Below are positions 1-5,783 of a DNA stretch of 36,545 nt, piece by piece. Source of the DNA: Anaerolineae bacterium (lineage in GTDB: Bacteria; Chloroflexota; Anaerolineae; 4572-78; J111); NCBI GenBank assembly GCA_022071955.1, contig JAJVIM010000036.1:1-36545 (forward strand). Reading direction: 5' to 3'. The translations under genes were made by a program, and so were the position numbers. Each line of letters starts with the position of its first letter. Position 1 is the first letter of the stretch. The notes under the pieces are model-generated. The model worked only from the letters and a program-made list of their open reading frames with translations. It was not told the DNA's origin and made no database searches.

Positions 1-868
1 TCAGCTTTGTAGCTGATAAAGCCTTTGAGTTGGAAAAACGACCAGCTATGCAGATTATCACGCTGCCCGCGACGAACCGTAACCCTGTCGCGGATGCCGG
101 TCAACTTCTCGACGGCAATCGCTCTATTCGTGTCTTTCGCGGTTTTGACAATCTGCTTGCTGATAACGTGGTTGGTATCTGCGGCAAAACGGCGTTCTTT
201 ACCGGAGAGTTTTTTAAGACGGCGTTTGGCAGACTTGGTGCCTTTGCTCTGCAATTTCTTACGCAGACGGCGGTGACGGTGACGGACATTATTAATCTGG
301 TTACCGGCGAAAGTCTCGCCATCGCTGGTGGCGGCAATGGTGACAATGCCCAGGTCAACCCCCAGCACGTCTTCAACATCAGCCGGTTCCGGCGTTTCCT
401 TTTCGCAGGTGGCAAAAGGTAAAAAACACCGTTCACTATCCCCAGATCAGTTTCACCGTGTTGATGTTTGAGCAATTCAAGCTGGCCCGCCCCGGCCAGA
501 AACGGGATAGTCAACCGGCCCTGAGTGGTCCAGAGGCTAACAGTCTGGCGGTCAACGTACCACTTGAGGATGCGGTCATCGTAAGCAATCGAGCCGTGGG
601 GGTTGAAAGTGCGTTGGGTTTTCCGGTCGAGTTTGTAACTGTCAGTAACCTTGCTGATGCAACGCACCACCATTTGGGCCGACAGGCCGGAGGATTCACG
701 GATAGGATAGTAGGTCAGCTTGTGCAACCTGAATTGGTTAAACGTTTTTGTTTCCCAGGCAACCTGGCTGATCTGGTCACAAGCATTATTGGCTTTTTCC
801 AGAGTTTCAAGCAGGGCCTGGTGCTGCGCCGGGGTGGTTTGCAATTTGACTTTGGCCGTGAGTTTCAT
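1..868 (-). pseudogene. tnpB: IS200/IS605 TnpB (OrfB), frameshifted and cut by window edge
   Basis: TnpB is the RNA-guided nuclease carried by IS200/IS605 elements. Reading leftwards from an ATG at 868, the protein starts MKLTAKVKLQTTPAQ, a typical TnpB N-terminus. The frame is lost near 413-417, in a run of four A on the plus strand. Shifting one base recovers the rest: the RuvC-I block VLGVDLGIVTIA, an arginine-rich helix, and the RuvC-II block AIAVEKLTGIRDR with its glutamate. The coding sequence then leaves the window, so RuvC-III and the zinc finger are not seen. The start lies 51 bp from the start of the divergent tnpA, the usual IS605 arrangement. The single-base defect in a homopolymer could be a real inactivating mutation or an assembly error. 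Confidence 0.88.
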
Positions 869-919
869 AAGAGCATGATAGCCCATACTCAAATATTTGA
901 AAAACTCACGGAACAAAAA

Positions 920-1342
920 ATGGAACAGCAAAACAGAATTATCGAACTCAGAAGCACCAAAGGAGCAGCTTACAATCTGAACTATCACCTGGTCTGGTGT
1001 CCAAAATACCGCCGCAAAATTCTGACCGGGCTAATTGCCAGCCGTTTGAGCGAGCTGTTCAAAGAGATAGCCGAAAAGTGGCAAGTTCAGATCATCGCTC
1101 AAGAGGTAATGCCCGACCACGTTCACCTCTTTGTCAGCGCCCCACCCAAGTACAGCCCGGCAAAACTTGCCCAGTTATTTAAAGGCACAACTTCCTATGT
1201 TTTGCGCCTTGAGTTTCCAGAGGTTAAAAAGGCGATTTATAAGGCGGGGACGCTGTGGAGTCCTGGCTACTATGCAGGGACGGCCGGGAATGCGAGCGCC
1301 GCAACCATCCGAAGGTACATTGAAGAGTGTCAGAAGATTTAA
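920..1342 (+). CDS. tnpA: IS200/IS605 family transposase TnpA (Y1 HUH)
   Basis: This is a 140-aa single-strand transposase that cuts and rejoins the element ends as ssDNA. The HUH metal-binding motif is visible as DHVHLF, and the catalytic tyrosine lies in the C-terminal helix TIRRYIEECQ. The N-terminal YNLNYHLVWCPKYRRK is the family signature. Length matches the 130-150 aa norm, so the gene looks intact. The frame is open far upstream to 458, but homology begins at the ATG at 920, where a GGA lies about 8 nt upstream. It is divergent from the broken tnpB, and a hairpin typical of the element end follows the stop. Confidence 0.92.
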   Translation: MEQQNRIIELRSTKGAAYNLNYHLVWCPKYRRKILTGLIASRLSELFKEIAEKWQVQIIAQEVMPDHVHLFVSAPPKYSPAKLAQLFKGTTSYVLRLEFPEVKKAIYKAGTLWSPGYYAGTAGNASAATIRRYIEECQKI

Positions 1343-1355
1343 CGACAGCTTGACT

Positions 1356-1382
1356 TTTGCGGGGGCATGATGCCCCCGCAAA
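1356..1382. repeat. Terminal hairpin of the IS200/IS605 element
   Basis: A near-perfect palindrome has a 12-bp stem (1356-1367 pairing with 1371-1382) and a 3-nt TGA loop, 14 bp after the tnpA stop. TnpA recognises this kind of subterminal hairpin at IS200/IS605 ends. It probably marks the tnpA-side end of the element. The exact cleavage tetranucleotide is not resolved because an IS982 lies 28 bp further on. Confidence 0.75.
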
Positions 1383-1496
1383 CAACCAAACTTTAGAGAG
1401 GAGACTAAAAACCTGAGTTCGGGATAAGACAGTACTGACTCAAGATGTTAAAATTGGGTAAAAATCCAAACGTGTCGTACAGGAGATAGTTGCCCA

Positions 1497-2522
1497 ATGA
1501 GCCAGGAAATGAAACGGTTGACTTTATTTTGTGATGTGCATGATTTTTGTCAGATTTTTATCCCGTTGTGGAATATGACCTTGCTCCAACACGGGGTCAT
1601 CAAGCGGGTCAAGGAACCACAGTTGTCAATCAGTGAAATGATGACAATCATCATCCACTTTCACCAATCGCATTATCGTGATTTCAAAACCTACTACCTC
1701 GAGCATGTGAGTGTACATCTGCACGATGAATTTCCTGACCTAGTGCATTTTTAACGAACTTGTTATGTAAAAAGTGTAATCCGCATCCTCAGATGCGGGC
1801 GGATCTCGGCATCTGAGGATACCTCACTCCTTTTAACGCACAACGACCTTGTTAAAGATGCACTAGTCAGTTATAACCGCTTTGTCGAGTTGATGCCGAG
1901 AACCTTGTTGCCCCTGTGTTGTTACCTGCACTTCCGTAAGGGTGAAGTGACTGGCATTTCCTTTATTGATTCGACCCGGCTGGTGGTCTGTGGCAACAAA
2001 CGGATCAACCGAAACCAGGTGTTTGAAGATGTGGCCGAACTGGGCAAGAGTTCACTGGGCTGGCTTTTTGGCTTCAAACTCCATCTGGTGGTCAATGATC
2101 AAGGGGAACTGTTGGCCTTTTGTCTGACCCCCGGCAATGTTGATGACCGTCAGCCGGTGCCGGAGCTGGTGCAAGGCTTCTTTGGTAAACTTTTTGGCGA
2201 CAAGGGCTACATTTCTCAGGCCTTGTTTGAACTCCTGTTTGCTGCCGGCATCCAATTGGTGACGGGTATCCGCAAGAATATGAAAAACCGGCTGGTGCCG
2301 CTGCTGGATAAATTGTTGTCCCGAAAACGTTCGATCATCGAAACGATCAATGACCAATTGAAAAACATTTCGCAGATCGAACACACCCGTCATCGGAGTG
2401 TAACCAATTTTATGGTCAATTTGGTCGCAGGTTTGGCTGCCTACACTCATCAAGAGAAAAAGCCGTCCCTCAACCTGGCTGATTTGGGACTTGACCCTGA
2501 CAACGCTCTGGTTGTTCTGTAG
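1497..2522 (+). pseudogene. IS982-family transposase split by a MITE
   Basis: DDE transposase in two pieces: an N-terminal part from the ATG at 1497 that runs into a stop inside the MITE (1752-1754), and a C-terminal part resuming at 1866. Removing one TA plus the 121-bp insert (123 bp) joins the codons for FPDLV and SYNRF in frame. This gives a 300-aa protein ending at 2522. Catalytic residues are visible as the D of FIDSTRLVV, the D of GDKGYIS, and the E of RSIIETINDQLKN. The N-terminal LFCDVHDFCQ motif is characteristic of IS982. RBS AGGAGA lies upstream near 1480. The gene is broken only by the MITE, and no other lesion is seen. Confidence 0.88.
1743..1863. mobile_element. MITE with IS630/Tc1-type ends and TA duplication
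   Basis: This 121-bp non-coding element sits inside the IS982 transposase and is flanked by TA at 1741-1742 and 1864-1865. The ends are inverted repeats (GTGCATTTTTAAC / GTGCATCTTTAAC). Internally it has a perfect 12-bp stem (1785-1796 with 1809-1820) around a 12-nt loop. The right end matches the right end of the IS630 at 29353-30515 at 21 of 25 positions. It is therefore probably a non-autonomous derivative movable by that kind of IS630 transposase. Confidence 0.85.
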
Positions 2523-2543
2523 TTATCCCGAACTCAGGTTAAA

Positions 2544-2589
2544 AGGCTTGCTCCTCCCCCGGCACTATGCCGGGGGTTTCCGCAAGCCT
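2544..2589. repeat. Long imperfect GC-rich hairpin
   Basis: Outer arms AGGCTTGC (2544-2551) and GCAAGCCT (2582-2589) enclose a perfect inner 9-bp stem, CCCCCGGCA / TGCCGGGGG, with a 3-nt loop. On the minus strand the hairpin is followed by TTTT, so it could act as a terminator. It could also be another IS200/IS605-type end or a REP-like repeat. The sequence alone does not separate these. Confidence 0.55.
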
Positions 2590-2593
2590 GAAA

Positions 2594-2671
2594 AACTATG
2601 AAATTGACCCCAACGACCGCCACCAGCGCCGGGCGCTGATGGAATCCTGGTATGAGCAGCAGCGAGGTTAA
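2594..2671 (+). pseudogene. C-terminal remnant of an interrupted gene
   Basis: An open frame without a start codon encodes NYEIDPNDRHQRRALMESWY and a few more residues, then stops at 2669-2671. The composition (acidic and basic helix with W/Y) looks like the real end of a protein. The frame runs directly into the hairpin and mobile elements on its left, which suggests the rest was lost to the insertions. The family is not recognised. Confidence 0.45.
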
Positions 2672-2769
2672 TTGTGGCAAAACAAATGGCAAAACGAAAA
2701 GTTACCCACATTTCCCAATCAGCGCCATCTTGTGGCGGTTGAAAAATTTGGCGCAGGAAGATACGACAA

Positions 2770-3273
2770 ATGCCTCAATTTCGCACCGGCGATATGCTCA
2801 CCCACTGGAATACTCCCGACCTACTGCTCATCACCACCAACGCCTGCGTTAACGCCGCCGGCGGGCTGGTGATGGGCGCCGGCGTAGCCCGCCAAATGCG
2901 TGACCGGTTTCGTGGTCTTGACCGGGTTCTGGCTCAACAAATCATCGCCCGATCCAGCCGCTCAACCCGGTTCAGCCACAACGCCAACCCCTACAAACTG
3001 TACCTGCCGTCGTATGACCTGCTGGTATCGCCGGAGTGGCCGGTGAAGAAACTGGGGTTGTTCCAGGTCAAGGCCCGGTTTTGCGACGCGGCCAGCCTGA
3101 GCCAAATTCAGGAATCGGCGACGGCGCTGCTGTTGTGGTGCGTGGAGCATCCCGCCGCCGAAGTGTGGCTCAATTTCCCAGGTATCGGCAATGGGCGGCT
3201 GGGGCGCAGCGAGGTGCTGCCCATTGTCAAACATCTGCCGGATAATGTTGTCATCTGGGAGTTGGGGCGATGA
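2770..3273 (+). CDS. Macro-domain protein (ADP-ribose binding or hydrolysis)
   Basis: A 167-aa protein made of one macro fold. The N-terminal strand and loop TTNACVNAAGGLVMGAGVA (about residues 22-40) match the N-A-x-N ... G-x-G-V-A signature that holds ADP-ribose. The second ligand loop is recognisable in VWLNFPGIGNGRLGRSEVL (about residues 135-153). Macro domains bind or remove ADP-ribose from proteins, nucleic acids or metabolites. An AGGAAGA ribosome site lies about 8 nt before the ATG. The next gene overlaps by 4 bp (ATGA), so the two are translationally coupled. A DarG antitoxin role was considered, but no DarT-like toxin is adjacent. Confidence 0.75.
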   Translation: MPQFRTGDMLTHWNTPDLLLITTNACVNAAGGLVMGAGVARQMRDRFRGLDRVLAQQIIARSSRSTRFSHNANPYKLYLPSYDLLVSPEWPVKKLGLFQVKARFCDAASLSQIQESATALLLWCVEHPAAEVWLNFPGIGNGRLGRSEVLPIVKHLPDNVVIWELGR

Positions 3274-3569
3274 GACGACCTCAGAACCTCGACGACTATA
3301 GCCAATGCGTCCGGGATGTGAACGGCATCCTGTATGTCTTTTGTGTGGAATGCGACCGTTGGCGGCGGATTGCTGTTCAGGCGACTCAACCGGAGACGAT
3401 TATCCTGGTTTCTCAGAGCGGTGAACGATGGAACGTTAATCCGCCGTCATTGCTCCAGCCGGCCTACGTCTGCGCCTGTTGCCTGGCCGATGTCGGCTAC
3501 CTGTTGACTGACCTGTCCCGGCTCACTGTGGCCAACCGGGCCGGCATTAATTTGGAACAACCGCAATAG
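3270..3569 (+). CDS. Small protein with a probable zinc ribbon
   Basis: A 99-aa protein of unknown family. Two CxxC pairs, C25-C28 (CVEC) and C68-C71 (CACC), about 40 residues apart suggest a single structural zinc site. It starts on the ATGA overlap with the macro-domain gene, so both are made from one mRNA and may work together. No catalytic motif is seen. Confidence 0.65.
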   Translation: MRRPQNLDDYSQCVRDVNGILYVFCVECDRWRRIAVQATQPETIILVSQSGERWNVNPPSLLQPAYVCACCLADVGYLLTDLSRLTVANRAGINLEQPQ

Positions 3570-3576
3570 GCCGGCG

Positions 3577-3804
3577 CTACTCTGGCGAGGTCAGCTGCCG
3601 GGCGGCGGCGATGAGTTTTTCCAGGTTGGCGGTATTGAGCAGTGAAAAAGAGACGCCGACCTGGCTGAGTTCCGCGTGGCCCAAATTGCGGAAACGCCGG
3701 GCCGAGGCTGTCCTGGTCATCGCGTCGTAAATATCCAGGAAGCCCGCGTCGGCAGGCAAGGTTTGCAAAACAAAGCGGGTAAAATCGAGGGCGACAGAAT
3801 TCAT
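3577..3804 (-). CDS. Small hypothetical protein
   Basis: A 75-aa, mostly helical protein starting MNSVALDFTRFVLQ. It has no recognisable domain, signal peptide or membrane segment. It is convergent with the macro/zinc-ribbon pair, with 7 bp between the stops. The long AT-rich upstream region (3805-3885) could hold its promoter, but I see no strong boxes. It may be a real small gene: codon use is normal and an alternating helical pattern is visible. Confidence 0.5.
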   Translation of the reverse strand: MNSVALDFTRFVLQTLPADAGFLDIYDAMTRTASARRFRNLGHAELSQVGVSFSLLNTANLEKLIAAARQLTSPE

Positions 3805-3889
3805 AACGGGAATTTTCGCATATTTCTTAAAAACGTTGAACCGAGGTTTTTATGATTTAGATTGACGGCGCCGGGCATCAAAACTCCGT

Positions 3890-4315
3890 CTACCCTTCGA
3901 CCAACCGCAGCCAGGGCAGGTTGGCCGCATTATGCAGCCGTTTGTCGGCCGTCCAGAATTCGGCGGACAGGCTTTCGGCCAGCGCCAGATAAAAGCTGTC
4001 GTAGGCGGCGGCCCGATTCAACTGCCGGGTCCATTCATAAGCGCGGCGGGTTTGAGCCTCATCGGGGACGACCAGTTGCACATTTAATTGTTGCGCCAGG
4101 TACAGCGCCTGCGCCCCCTCGGCGGCGGTGAGAGCGTTGAAATAGACAGCTTTGCTGAACGCCGAGGTCAATTCATAAAGCCACAGGGTTGGGGCATAGA
4201 TAGCGTGGCCGGCTGTTAGCCACTGACCAAATTGTTGTTGCAGGGCCGGCTGCTGGGGGCCGGGCAAAATCAGCTTAAAGGCCAGGCCGGCGTCAATCAC
4301 CAAAGAGGTGGTCAT
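3890..4315 (-). CDS. PIN-domain toxin, VapC-like
   Basis: A 141-aa PIN ribonuclease. The four acidic active-site positions are present: D in LVIDAGLAFKL near the N-terminus, E in LWLYELTSAF, D in YDSFYLALAES, and D in FWTADKRLHN. Toxins of this family cut specific RNAs, often tRNA or rRNA loops. The start is set at the ATG at 4315 because the longer frame up to 4405 has no similarity and lies inside the antitoxin gene. The gene overlaps the antitoxin by 23 bp, the standard antitoxin-first layout. Confidence 0.88.
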   Translation of the reverse strand: MTTSLVIDAGLAFKLILPGPQQPALQQQFGQWLTAGHAIYAPTLWLYELTSAFSKAVYFNALTAAEGAQALYLAQQLNVQLVVPDEAQTRRAYEWTRQLNRAAAYDSFYLALAESLSAEFWTADKRLHNAANLPWLRLVEG

Positions 4316-4619
4316 CCCGTTCCTCCAAATCACGGCGGGCTTCACGCCACAGCGCCTCGGTGTCCAACGGTTCACCCTGCCGGCGCGCGGTAATCTCAGC
4401 GACAAGCTGCCGGTTTTCCGCCAGCCAGCCTTGCCATTGGCTCAAGCCGGCGGCGGAAGACAACTGTTTGAGCCGGTCGTAATCGATCAGGTTAATGATG
4501 ACGGCTTTGGGTTTGCCGCGAGAAGTGAGAATAATCCGTTCGTTGCCAAAGGCCACCCGGTTAACCAGTTCGGAAATATCTCGTTTGACCTGGCCAATGC
4601 TGATTTCGGTGTCGGTCAT
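4293..4619 (-). CDS. Phd/YefM-type antitoxin
   Basis: A 108-aa antitoxin. The N-terminal part, IGQVKRDISELVNRVAFG then ILTSRGKPKAVIINLIDYDR, is the Phd/YefM DNA-binding fold (about residues 7-52). The C-terminal acidic helix (REARRDLEERDDHLFGD) would wrap and block the toxin. Antitoxins of this type repress their own promoter, alone and with the toxin. A good promoter lies 40-67 bp upstream, and a GGGGAG ribosome site precedes the ATG. Confidence 0.87.
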   Translation of the reverse strand: MTDTEISIGQVKRDISELVNRVAFGNERIILTSRGKPKAVIINLIDYDRLKQLSSAAGLSQWQGWLAENRQLVAEITARRQGEPLDTEALWREARRDLEERDDHLFGD

Positions 4620-4658
4620 TCGGTTTTCTCCCCACAGAGTTGTAATATCCTGATAAAG

Positions 4659-4686
4659 AGTATAATCACCGCAGCCCCGGAGTCAA
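4659..4686 (-). promoter_or_regulatory. Promoter of the antitoxin-toxin pair
   Basis: On the minus strand, TTGACT (4681-4686), a 16-bp spacer and TATACT (4659-4664) form a near-consensus sigma-70 promoter that starts about 33 nt before the antitoxin ATG. Confidence 0.75.
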
Positions 4687-4793
4687 TTTTCCGGTTATTT
4701 CAACAAGACCCAATGCTATGCCAATCTCACCGCAGTAACACAGATCACAAAATCTGGCAAAGACAAACAGCTCTGCCTCACCACGATTTTAGA

Positions 4794-5357
4794 TCAATGC
4801 TCCTTGATAACCGCCAGCATAGCTTGCAGCAGCTTCTGCTGTTTGGGCGATAGCTCCCGATACTTTTCCAATAACTCGATTTCATCTTCGGTTGGCCGGA
4901 GATCCGATACTTCCAGGCCGGCAATTTCAGCCAGTTGAGAGGCGGGCATCTCCAGTGGCCCGGCCAAAGCCTGGATGTGCTCTGCTGTGGGCAGAACGCC
5001 ACGGGTGAAGCCGGCAATAACCGTCTGCGGCAAGCCGGCCTGCCCGGCCAACTCCGCCTGACTAAGCCCTTTGGCCAACAAATCACCCAGCAGCCAGGTA
5101 GAGAAGTTGCGACTGCGGGGTGGGGGTTTGGTAATCCGGGCCAGGCGCAGAACATAGGCAGACGAGGCCTCGAAGGCGTCCGCGATGGCCTGCGCCGCCC
5201 GCCGGCCACAGACGGGGACATCATCGCCGGCCGGGGTATTGATGATCCGGGAGATATGGCTCTGATGGAGGCCGCTTTGCCGGGCCAATTCGCTCTGGCT
5301 CCAATTACGATTATTCAGTTCACGCTCGATCCAGCGTCCCAGGTCGTTGTTTGACAT
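4794..5357 (-). CDS. XRE-family regulator with two HTH domains
   Basis: A 187-aa protein with two Cro/CI-like helix-turn-helix domains. The first spans about residues 16-60 (WSQSELARQSGLHQSHISRI). The second spans about residues 97-150 (LSQAELAGQAGLPQTVIAGF followed by an HIQALAGPLEMP helix). The tail LLEKYRELSPKQQKLLQAML resembles the dimerisation end of phage-type repressors. No peptidase or sensor domain is present. The upstream region holds repeated ATGC/CTATG motifs, so self-repression is likely. It is transcribed in the same direction as the toxin-antitoxin pair, separated from it by 174 bp. Confidence 0.82.
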   Translation of the reverse strand: MSNNDLGRWIERELNNRNWSQSELARQSGLHQSHISRIINTPAGDDVPVCGRRAAQAIADAFEASSAYVLRLARITKPPPRSRNFSTWLLGDLLAKGLSQAELAGQAGLPQTVIAGFTRGVLPTAEHIQALAGPLEMPASQLAEIAGLEVSDLRPTEDEIELLEKYRELSPKQQKLLQAMLAVIKEH

Positions 5358-5359
5358 AA

Positions 5360-5455
5360 AGCTATGTATTCTATTCGATGTGATTCAGCTCAAATGCATA
5401 GTTTCTTACAATTATATTCGATTTTTGCGTAATAAAAAACAATAGACTATGCTTT
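5360..5455 (-). promoter_or_regulatory. Promoter region of the XRE gene with repeated operator-like motifs
   Basis: On the minus strand a TATAAT box (5411-5416) has only a T-rich -35 region. Three versions of one motif surround it on the plus strand: AGCTATG (5360-5366), ATGCATAG (5394-5401) and ACTATGCT (5446-5453). The outer two form an inverted pair around AAAGC-TATG. The region is far more AT-rich than its surroundings. The XRE protein is the obvious candidate to bind here. Confidence 0.5.
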
Positions 5456-5472
5456 ATCGACATTGCGTGCAC

Positions 5473-5513
5473 AAAATAAAAAAGGCGATCTCCTGTTGCC
5501 CCAGGAAATCGCC
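5473..5513 (-). terminator. Rho-independent terminator on the minus strand
   Basis: GGCGAT (5484-5489) pairs with ATCGCC (5508-5513), with a further TCCTG/CAGGA stem inside. On the minus strand the stem is followed by TTTTTTATTTT. It would end a leftward transcript coming from 5514-5783, where I cannot identify an intact gene. Confidence 0.7.
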
Positions 5514-5783
5514 CCTTAACCAGCCGGTGTGCTCACGTCGCCAAACGTAACACGCAACTGGGCCAGTCACTACTTTGACCTCTCTACTTTTCCCCTGATA
5601 ACCAGCCAGGCCCACATGTTAGAAAAGAAGACCTTACCAGACAGGGTTAACTGGATATTATACGGATTTAACATCGTTTGACAAACCCTGTCCGGTAGCG
5701 ATTCTATTTGGGCGCATTCTGCCGAAGCGTCACGCCAGGCCACAAACTCAGACAACAAAAAACTGCCGTCATCAGGGGGACCG
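5514..5783. other. Intergenic region without a supported gene
   Basis: A minus-strand frame (5570 to about 5783) encodes natural-looking sequence such as SEFVAWRDASAECAQIE but has no ATG start. It may be the end of a decayed gene served by the terminator at 5473-5513. An inverted pair ACAGGGTT/AACCCTGT (5641-5648 and about 5684-5691) and a TTGACA at 5678-5683, with only a poor -10, are also present. The 3-prime end holds the AGGGGGA ribosome site of the giant gene. Confidence 0.4.

Larger units (their letters stand above)
1411..2539 (+). mobile_element. IS982-family insertion sequence, complete, carrying a MITE
   Basis: The element is bounded by perfect 17-bp terminal inverted repeats (1411-1427 and 2523-2539, starting ACCTGAGTTCGGG). 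A 5-bp direct repeat TAAAA (1406-1410 and 2540-2544) flanks it and is the likely target duplication. Without the internal MITE it is 1,006 bp, a normal IS982 length. It carries one transposase gene. It landed next to the IS200/IS605 end, separating it from the hairpin at 2544-2589. Confidence 0.9.

Noticed and set aside
458..919. Extended N-terminus for TnpA
   Set aside because: The sequence is antisense to tnpB and adds 154 residues unlike any Y1 transposase.
2652..2872. Two overlapping 66-codon frames before the macro gene
   Set aside because: They overlap the true start region in other frames, and their composition is not protein-like.
2770..3273. DarG-type antitoxin of a DarTG system
   Set aside because: Only a macro domain is present. 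The neighbours are a zinc-ribbon protein and a short hypothetical, with no DarT-like ADP-ribosyltransferase.
5678..5706. Promoter for the giant gene (TTGACA with ATTCTA)
   Set aside because: The -35 is good but the -10 is poor, so I do not list it as a feature.
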